Source: Modestobacter sp. (GTDB lineage: Bacteria; Actinomycetota; Actinomycetes; Mycobacteriales; Geodermatophilaceae). Taken from it: a stretch of DNA of 9,673 nucleotides. The stretch covers positions 1 through 9,673 of the forward strand of contig JAOPUQ010000027.1 in the NCBI GenBank assembly GCA_025963425.1, written 5' to 3'. A program made the position numbers and the translations under genes. The notes beneath the pieces were generated by a model. That model did no database searches. It was not told the DNA's origin and saw only the letters and a program-made list of their open reading frames with translations. Shown here piece after piece: positions 5,177 to 9,673 of this stretch. Position 1 is the first letter of the stretch. Every line of letters starts with the position of its first letter.

Positions 5177-5646
5177 GCTCCGCGCCGTCCCGGGCTCGTC
5201 GCCGTCGACCGGGCGCGGCGCACCCACCGGGAACCGGGCCCCTCGGCGGCCGCCTCGTCGGCCGGGTTGACCAGCGCGCAGCGGTCCAGGGACAGGCACC
5301 CGCAGCCGATACAGCCGTCCAGGTCCTCCCGCAGGGACTCCAGCTCCGCGATCCGCTTGTCCACCCGCCGCCGCCAGCCCGCCGACAGCCGCGCCCAGTC
5401 CTCGCGGTCCGGCGCCCGGTCCGCCGGCAGCTCGGCGAACGCGGCTCCGACCTCGGCCAGCGGCAAGCCGATACGGGCGGCGGCCGCGACCACCGCCAGC
5501 CGGCGCAGCACCGACCGGTCGTAGCGACGCTGGTTGCCGGTGGTGCGCCGGGCGCTCAGCAGCCCCCGGGACTCGTAGTAGCGCACGGTCGGCACCGGCA
5601 CCCCGGCCCGCCGGGCGACCTCGCCGATGGTCAGCTCCCGGTCCAT
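5173..5646 (-). CDS. soxR: Redox-sensing transcriptional activator SoxR (MerR family)
   Basis: A 157-residue protein from ATG 5646-5644. The MerR winged helix is at residues 5-70 (LTIGEVARRAGVPVPTVRYYESRGLL; then NQRRYDR). A dimerisation helix follows (about 80-110), then the [2Fe-2S] cluster motif CIGCGCLSLDRC with Cys112, 115, 117 and 123, exactly the C-x2-C-x-C-x5-C of SoxR. Residues around GNQRRY and LDGCIGCGC match E. coli SoxR closely. Oxidation of the cluster by redox-cycling compounds or superoxide activates promoters with overlong spacers. In actinobacteria SoxR usually answers redox-active metabolites and controls a few oxidoreductases and exporters. There is no strong ribosome site before the ATG. 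It overlaps the PrmC-like gene by four bases and is divergent from the questin-oxidase-family gene, with a SoxR-box-like element between them. Confidence 0.95.
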   Translation of the reverse strand: MDRELTIGEVARRAGVPVPTVRYYESRGLLSARRTTGNQRRYDRSVLRRLAVVAAAARIGLPLAEVGAAFAELPADRAPDREDWARLSAGWRRRVDKRIAELESLREDLDGCIGCGCLSLDRCALVNPADEAAAEGPGSRWVRRARSTATSPGRRGA

Positions 5647-5672
5647 CCCGGCAGTCTCGACCACCGCGACCC

Positions 5673-5694
5673 TTGACCTCAAGCGCGCATGAGC
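5673..5694 (+). promoter_or_regulatory. SoxR box with -35 element, directed toward the questin-oxidase gene
   Basis: TTGACC (5673-5678) is a good -35 element and overlaps an 18-base imperfect dyad at 5677-5694 (CCTCAAGCGCGCATGAGC). Its left half CCTCAAG is the exact consensus half-site of SoxR boxes; the halves match at 7 of 9 positions. With the 19-base spacer typical of SoxR promoters, the -10 hexamer would be TGGGCT (5698-5703), a poor -10. Only the plus-strand side carries the TTGACC -35; the mirror position reads AACAGC. This points activation at the rightward gene. Confidence 0.65.
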
Positions 5695-5709
5695 TGTTGG
5701 GCTGCCTGC

Positions 5710-6738
5710 ATGGGCGGACTGCTGGACGAGGTCTACGAGCGGCTGCGGGACACCGGCCCGGAGTTCGACGGGTGGCTGTCCAACCACGGGCCGATGGCCG
5801 CCGACGCCCTGCTGCGGCTGGGTCCGGACAGCGAGGTGCACGTCCACCGCTGGGTCGACCGGTACCGCACCCGCCTGGAGGACGCGCCGGCCCCGCGCTG
5901 GCCGATCAGCCCGGAGTCCTGGCGCGAGGCGTTCGGCGACGCCACCCGGCTGGGTGACTGGCCGGCCTTCTTCGACCGTGAGCTGGCCGAGCGGCCGTGG
6001 CCCGACGTGCTGTGCACCTGGTGGCCGCGCCTGCTCCCCGGCGCGGTGGCAGCGGCCACCCACGGGCTCATCCGGACCGGCCACGCGGTGCGCGCGCTGC
6101 GCGAGGAGCAGACGCCACCCCGGGTCGCCGAGCTGGCCCAGGCCCTCGGCTACTGGGCCGCCCGCTGGCAGCCGGTGCCCGGCGACGTCCCGCCGCGTGG
6201 CTCGCGGGCCCCCGGGACGGCGCTCGACGCACTCCCGGTGCTGGGCGGGGCCGGGGACGTCCGCCGGCGGCTGGCCGACCTGGGTTCCCGGCCGGACTGG
6301 GCACCGGCGGTCGCCGGGCTGGCGCCGGTCGCGGTAGCCGAGGTCCCGGCGGCGCTGGACGCACTGGTCGACGCCGCCGTCGTCCGGTACGGCCGGTGGG
6401 CACACGGCAACCCGGTGATGCTGGTGCACGCCGCCACCGCGCCCCGGGCCGCCGCCCTCGTGCTGCCATCCCTGCCACGGGACCAGTGGCAGCCGACGTT
6501 CCGGGCCGCCTGGGTGACGGCCGCGGCGATCACCGCCGCCTACCGGCCGGCCGGTGTGCTGCCCGAGCCGCCGTCCGGGCTGGACCCGCGGCCGGCCACC
6601 GAGGCGGCACTGCGCTCGGGTGACGAGCACGCGCTCAAGTTCGCCGAGGTCGCGGCCGAGTCCGCCGCGCGCGGGGTGCCCACCGCGGTGGGCGCGGCGC
6701 AGCGGGCTGCGCAGCTGATCGGCCGAGCCGGCGGGTGA
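5710..6738 (+). CDS. Questin oxidase family protein (DUF4243-like)
   Basis: I choose ATG 5710 (342 residues). An upstream in-frame ATG at 5689 lies inside the SoxR box and would add seven residues (MSCWAAC). Neither has a ribosome site, but a SoxR promoter would start transcription near 5710, so a leaderless mRNA is plausible. The protein resembles the questin oxidase / DUF4243 family, whose fungal members open anthraquinone rings by Baeyer-Villiger-type oxidation. Shared features are a Trp-rich N-terminal half (WLSNHGPMAADALLRLG, 22-38; CTWWPRLLPGAVAAATHGLIRTGHA, 102-126) and conserved histidines at 118, 125, 232 (AHGNPVMLVH), 240 and 307 (GDEHALKFAE). No signal peptide or membrane helix is seen. 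A SoxR-linked oxygenase acting on quinones fits SoxR biology, but the substrate is unknown. Confidence 0.8.
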   Translation: MGGLLDEVYERLRDTGPEFDGWLSNHGPMAADALLRLGPDSEVHVHRWVDRYRTRLEDAPAPRWPISPESWREAFGDATRLGDWPAFFDRELAERPWPDVLCTWWPRLLPGAVAAATHGLIRTGHAVRALREEQTPPRVAELAQALGYWAARWQPVPGDVPPRGSRAPGTALDALPVLGGAGDVRRRLADLGSRPDWAPAVAGLAPVAVAEVPAALDALVDAAVVRYGRWAHGNPVMLVHAATAPRAAALVLPSLPRDQWQPTFRAAWVTAAAITAAYRPAGVLPEPPSGLDPRPATEAALRSGDEHALKFAEVAAESAARGVPTAVGAAQRAAQLIGRAGG

Positions 6739-6746
6739 GCCGGGCG

Positions 6747-6776
6747 GGTCGCGGAGGACGACGCCACCCGGCGACC
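6747..6776. terminator. Weak dyad between convergent genes
   Basis: GGTCGC (6747-6752) and GCGACC (6771-6776) form a 6-bp stem with an 18-base loop, next to the palindrome CCGGCCGG at 6775-6782. It lies in the 59-base gap between the stops of the convergent questin-oxidase and DUF1445 genes, where a two-way terminator is expected. No T tract is present on either strand, so support is weak. Confidence 0.3.
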
Positions 6777-6797
6777 GGCCGGTGCTGCCGCTCCGCT

Positions 6798-7586
6798 TCA
6801 GAGCTGGCGGTAGGCGGCATCCGGGACGTCGGTGACGAACATGTACCCCGGCGCGTGGGTGATCGCGAACGGCGGGCGGGAGGCCATCACGGCCGCCTGC
6901 GGGGTGACCCCGCAGGCCCAGAAGACCGGGACGTCGCCCTCGGCGAACTCGACCGGGTCGCCGAAGTCCGGCCGGGACAGGTCGGCGATGCCCAGCGCGG
7001 ACGGCGAGCCCACGTGCACCGGTGCCCCGTGGACCTGCGGCATGCGGCCGGTCACCTGCACCGCCGTGGCCACCAGCGCCCCGGGGACCGGCCGCATCGA
7101 CACGACCAGCGGCCCGGACAGCCGCCCGGCCGGACGGCATTCCCGGTTGGTCCGGTACATCGACACGTTGCGCCCCTGCTCGATGTTGCGCACCGGGACG
7201 CCGGCGTCCAGCAGCGCGGTCTCGAAGCTGAAGCTGCACCCGATCAGGAAGGCGACCAGGTCGTCGGTCCACAGGTCGGAGACGTCGGTCGGCTCGTCGC
7301 TGAGCTCCCCGTCCCGCCAGACCCGGTACCGGGGCAGGTCGGTGCGCAGGTCGGCGTCCGGCGCCAGCACGGTGCGGGTGGAGCCGGGGTCGGTGACGTC
7401 CAGCAGCGGGACCGGTTGCGGGTTGCGCTGGCCGAACAGCAGCATGTCCCAGGCCCAGTCCCGGGGCAGCACCACCATGTTGGCCTGGGTGAACCCGGGC
7501 GCCCAGCCCGACGAGGGCACGGCCAGTCCGGCCCGGTACTGCTCGCGGGCGCCGGCGGGGTCGGCGGTGGGCAGGACGGTGGTCAC
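6798..7586 (-). CDS. DUF1445 putative hydro-lyase, YcsI / D-glutamate cyclase family
   Basis: A 262-residue protein from GTG 7586-7584, with a strong GAGGAG six bases upstream that overlaps the stop of the GntR gene. The start is therefore secure. Family blocks are in order: SGWAPGFTQANMVVLP (26-41), FLIGCSFSFE (113-122), NVSMYRTNREC (140-150), VHGAPVHVGSPSALGI (185-200), ACGVTPQ (224-230) and ITHAPGYMFVTD (242-253). This is DUF1445, called 'putative hydro-lyase' in databases and YcsI in Bacillus. The mammalian mitochondrial relative is D-glutamate cyclase, which converts D-glutamate to 5-oxo-D-proline. The length is normal and the conserved blocks are intact, so it is likely active. Co-transcribed with the GntR regulator and divergent from a YcsG-like transporter, it probably acts in 5-oxoproline/D-glutamate turnover. 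Confidence 0.93.
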   Translation of the reverse strand: MTTVLPTADPAGAREQYRAGLAVPSSGWAPGFTQANMVVLPRDWAWDMLLFGQRNPQPVPLLDVTDPGSTRTVLAPDADLRTDLPRYRVWRDGELSDEPTDVSDLWTDDLVAFLIGCSFSFETALLDAGVPVRNIEQGRNVSMYRTNRECRPAGRLSGPLVVSMRPVPGALVATAVQVTGRMPQVHGAPVHVGSPSALGIADLSRPDFGDPVEFAEGDVPVFWACGVTPQAAVMASRPPFAITHAPGYMFVTDVPDAAYRQL

Positions 7587-7592
7587 GGAGTT

Positions 7593-7598
7593 CTCCTC
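7593..7598 (-). promoter_or_regulatory. Ribosome binding site GAGGAG overlapping the GntR stop
   Basis: GAGGAG at 7598-7593 lies six bases before the GTG of the DUF1445 gene and shares bases with the TGA (7599-7597) of the GntR gene. Ribosomes finishing GntR therefore stop on it, which favours coupled translation. It fixes the GTG start. Confidence 0.85.
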
Positions 7599-8319
7599 AA
7601 CGGTCGCGGTGGGCGGCCAGCAGCTCGGCCTCGGAGTCGTGCAGGTAGTCCTCGAGCTCCTTGGCGGCCCGCTCGCACTCACCGGCGACGAGCAGGTCGA
7701 GCAGCGCGCGGTTGCGGCTGACATAGGGCTCGCACAGCCGCTGCGGCGTGGCCACGGCGTGGAACGCCAGCCGGAGCTCGGCGAGCAGCCGGGCCGCGGT
7801 CTCGTCGATCCGCCGGCTGCCGGCCAGGGCCACCAGGTGCTGGTGGAAGCGCATGTTCGCGGTGCCGACGGCCGGCCAGTCACCGCGGCGGGCCGCGTCC
7901 TCACCGGCGGCGACGTCGTCGTGCAGTGGCCGCAGCCGGACCGGGTCCAGCCCCTCGAGCCGCCGGACGACGTCGCACTCGATCGTCCGCCGCAGCCGGT
8001 ACAGGTCGACCAGGTCGTCCTCGTCCAGCTCGGGCACGAAGACCCCACGGTGCAGGTGGTGCACGAGCAGGCCCTCGTGGGTGAGCAGCCGGAACGCCTC
8101 GCGCAGGGTGTTGCGCGTGACGTGCAGCTCCTCGACCAGCTGCTCCTCCGACAGCCGGGTGCCCGCGGCCAGGTCGCCCTCGATCACGCGGCGGCGCAGC
8201 AGCTCGGCGACCCGCTCGGCCGTGCTGGACCGGTCGAAGGAGCGCACCTCGTCGGCGACGGTGCGCAGCCAGCCGGGGTCCTGCGCGGCGGACCGGCCGA
8301 CATCGACGAGGTGCGGCAT
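7597..8319 (-). CDS. GntR-family transcriptional regulator, FadR subfamily (FCD domain)
   Basis: A 240-residue protein from ATG 8319-8317, with AGGA seven bases upstream. The frame remains open far beyond the start, but that part covers the promoter region and mirrors the divergent gene. Residues 31-95 are a GntR winged helix (RVAELLRRRVIEGDLAAGTRL; EELHVTRNTLREAFRLLTHEGLL; RGVFV). Residues 102-230 are an all-helical FCD effector domain (DLYRLRRTIECDVVRRL; NMRFHQHLVALAGSRRI; YVSRNRALLDLLVAGE). Metal ligands usual in FCD proteins are Asp-x3-His plus two His. Here His159, His187 and His227 are present, but Asn155 replaces the Asp. FCD regulators usually sense small organic acids. As first gene of an operon with DUF1445, and divergent from the transporter, it probably represses both and responds to 5-oxoproline, glutamate or a related acid (inference). 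Confidence 0.93.
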   Translation of the reverse strand: MPHLVDVGRSAAQDPGWLRTVADEVRSFDRSSTAERVAELLRRRVIEGDLAAGTRLSEEQLVEELHVTRNTLREAFRLLTHEGLLVHHLHRGVFVPELDEDDLVDLYRLRRTIECDVVRRLEGLDPVRLRPLHDDVAAGEDAARRGDWPAVGTANMRFHQHLVALAGSRRIDETAARLLAELRLAFHAVATPQRLCEPYVSRNRALLDLLVAGECERAAKELEDYLHDSEAELLAAHRDR

Positions 8320-8353
8320 GCCGACATCCTGCCTCGTCCCCGCGTGACGGAAC

Positions 8354-8392
8354 AGTTCAACATCAGCCGATCCCATCGAAGGATTGTTGAAC
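8354..8392. promoter_or_regulatory. Inverted GTTCAACA pair, candidate GntR operators
   Basis: GTTCAACA (8355-8362) and its inverse TGTTGAAC (8385-8392) are perfect 8-base copies with centres 30 bases apart, about three helical turns. The core GTT-N-AAC is itself symmetric, as in compact GntR/FadR operators, so each arm could bind one dimer. TTCAAC at 8356-8361 with AAGGAT at 8379-8384 (17-base spacing) could be a promoter for the rightward transporter gene, overlapping both sites. The region lies in the 162-base gap between the divergent regulator and transporter genes. Confidence 0.6.
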
Positions 8393-8481
8393 GACCCCCT
8401 GCGTTCGCCCGTCAAGGGCCTTCGCACGTGACTCCTCCACGCCACCGCGGGTACCCACCACCGAACCGATCGGGAGCAGAC

Positions 8482-9673
8482 ATGACCGCATCGCAGGGAC
8501 CGTCCGAGCCGACCGCGTCGGGGAGCCCCTCCGCCGACCCGGCAGCCGGGTCCGGGACACCTCGCGTCAACGTGAAGCGCACGACCGCCGTCGCCGGCGC
8601 CATGTTCCTGATGGCGATGTCCGCCGCCGGTCCGGGGTTCATCACCCAGACCGCCACCTTCACCAATACCTACGGGGCCTCGTTCGCCGCGGCCATCGTG
8701 GCCAGCATCGTCATCGACGTCGCCATCCAGCTGAACGTCTGGCGGGTCATCGGTATCAGCGGCCTCCGGGCCCAGGACCTGGCCAACGCTGTGATCCCCC
8801 GCGCGGGCTACGTGCTCACCGTGCTGATCGTCGCCGGCGGCCTGGTGTTCGGCATCGGCAACATCGCCGGTGCCGGTCTCGGGCTGCACAACCTGCTGGG
8901 CCTCGACCCCCGGATCGGGGCGACCCTCAGCGCCGTCCTGGCGATCGTCATCTTCAGTTACAAGGGTCTGGAGGGCACCGTCGACAGGGCGGTGATCGCC
9001 CTGGGCGCGGTCAAGATCGGGCTGATCGCGTTCGTCGCCGTCAAGACCACCCCGCCGGTCGGCGAGGCGATCGTCCGCACGTTCGCCCCCCAGGGCCTGG
9101 ACTTCCTCCCGGTGATCACCCTCATCGGCGGCACCGTCGGCGGTTACATCACCTATGCCGGCATCCACCGCATGGTCGAGTCGGGCATCGTCGGACCGGG
9201 CAACCTCAAGGCCATCACCCGGGGGGCGGTCAACGGCATCCTGGTCACCGGGGCGCTGCGGATCCTGCTGTTCCTCGGCGTCCTCGGTGTCGTCGCGGGC
9301 GGGGTCGCGCTGTCCCGGACCGACCCGGCCGGCTCCGCCTTCCGGTCCGCCGCCGGAGGCGTGGGCCTGCGGCTGTTCGGCCTGACGTTCTGGACGGCGG
9401 GCATGACGAGCACCATCGGTGCCTCGTTCACCTCGGCGTCGTTCATGCGGACCCTGGTCAGGCCGGTCGACCGGAACTTCAACCTGTCGATCGCCACGTT
9501 CATCACCATCGCGACGCTGATCTACCTTGTCGTCGGCACGACGCCGAGTTCACTGCTGGTGTTCGCCGGCGCCTTCAACGGGCTGATCCTGCCCTTCGGC
9601 CTGGCGATCGTGCTCTGGGTCGCCTGGCGTCGCCGCGACCTGCTGGCCGGCTACCGGTATCCGAAGCCGCTGC
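8482..9673 (+). CDS. YcsG-like transporter of the NRAMP superfamily (3' end beyond window)
   Basis: The first 397 codons are visible, from ATG 8482 with GGGAG five bases upstream. Residues 1-32 are a hydrophilic Pro/Ser/Gly-rich tail. About ten hydrophobic helices follow (for example 35-52, 67-84, 110-136, 146-160, 168-188, 208-226, 251-274, 296-322, 335-352, 357-382). The fold resembles NRAMP-family proteins of the APC superfamily. The manganese-binding motif of true NRAMPs (Asp-Pro-Gly-Asn in helix 1) is replaced by AAGPGFITQTATF (48-60), and the helix-6 Met-Pro-His motif by GGTVGGYITYAGIHR (216-230). It therefore probably does not carry divalent metals. Bacillus YcsG, encoded beside YcsI and the 5-oxoprolinase genes, is the closest named relative I recall. 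A role in 5-oxoproline or related acid uptake is inference. Divergent from gntR-DUF1445. Confidence 0.85.
   Translation, partial: MTASQGPSEPTASGSPSADPAAGSGTPRVNVKRTTAVAGAMFLMAMSAAGPGFITQTATFTNTYGASFAAAIVASIVIDVAIQLNVWRVIGISGLRAQDLANAVIPRAGYVLTVLIVAGGLVFGIGNIAGAGLGLHNLLGLDPRIGATLSAVLAIVIFSYKGLEGTVDRAVIALGAVKIGLIAFVAVKTTPPVGEAIVRTFAPQGLDFLPVITLIGGTVGGYITYAGIHRMVESGIVGPGNLKAITRGAVNGILVTGALRILLFLGVLGVVAGGVALSRTDPAGSAFRSAAGGVGLRLFGLTFWTAGMTSTIGASFTSASFMRTLVRPVDRNFNLSIATFITIATLIYLVVGTTPSSLLVFAGAFNGLILPFGLAIVLWVAWRRRDLLAGYRYPKPL

Noticed and set aside
4025..5524. 499-codon open frame on the plus strand
   Set aside because: It is antisense to the PrmC-like and soxR genes, rich in Arg/Gly/Pro, with no recognisable domain.
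5647..7272. Upstream extension of SoxR to 699 residues
   Set aside because: SoxR homology starts at ATG 5646. The rest mirrors the questin-oxidase and DUF1445 genes and crosses their convergent ends.
8320..9168. Upstream extension of the GntR protein to 523 residues
   Set aside because: It crosses the promoter region and lies antisense to the transporter. The ATG at 8319 has a good ribosome site.
1..9673. Mobile element, prophage, toxin-antitoxin, CRISPR or defence system
   Set aside because: I found no transposase, integrase, terminal repeats, spacer array or nuclease-like protein. All substantial genes fit housekeeping, redox or metabolic families.

Overview
The window is very GC-rich and strongly biased to G/C in third codon positions. 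Gene content is typical of a soil or stone-dwelling actinobacterium: a secreted coiled-coil protein behind a cyclic di-AMP riboswitch, a GTG-rich set of short operons, a DyP peroxidase and SoxR. My guess is Geodermatophilaceae or a near relative (Blastococcus, Modestobacter, Geodermatophilus), inferred from overall style only. No rRNA, tRNA, CRISPR array, transposase or phage gene is visible. It reads as ordinary chromosome with several compact regulatory regions.

Left part (1-1060, minus strand). The N-terminal end of a membrane-anchored or exported Ala/Glu/Gln-rich coiled-coil protein starts at 461 and runs off the window. Its roughly 600-base upstream region is not empty. It holds a candidate promoter (934-963), a well-conserved ydaO-type c-di-AMP riboswitch (745-883), and a 280-base leader with a possible 24-codon ORF. 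This arrangement is typical of c-di-AMP-controlled cell-wall remodelling enzymes.

Middle-left (1061-3961). A minus-strand pair encodes a universal stress protein followed by an Nnt1/ETFB-type methyltransferase. A 207-base divergent region with a 9-base direct repeat separates it from a plus-strand pair, a small cupin and a YfeX-like DyP haem peroxidase. These two genes are separated by an exceptionally long, near-perfect stem-loop (2983-3026).

Middle (3974-6738). SoxR (minus) is translationally coupled by an ATGA overlap to a PrmC-related protein glutamine methyltransferase. That enzyme carries an unusual 140-residue C-terminal extension with poor codon bias in its linker. A 42-base gap holding a SoxR-box-like element separates soxR from a divergent questin-oxidase-family gene. 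The geometry suggests SoxR activates the questin-oxidase gene and that its mRNA may be leaderless.

Right part (6798-9673). A GntR/FadR-type regulator and a DUF1445 protein (YcsI / D-glutamate cyclase family) form a minus-strand operon. A YcsG-like member of the NRAMP superfamily is transcribed divergently and is cut by the window end. The same families cluster with the 5-oxoprolinase genes in Bacillus subtilis, so this looks like the edge of a 5-oxoproline / D-glutamate uptake and turnover locus. The divergent promoter region carries two inverted GTTCAACA sites 30 bases apart that are good candidate operators for the GntR protein.
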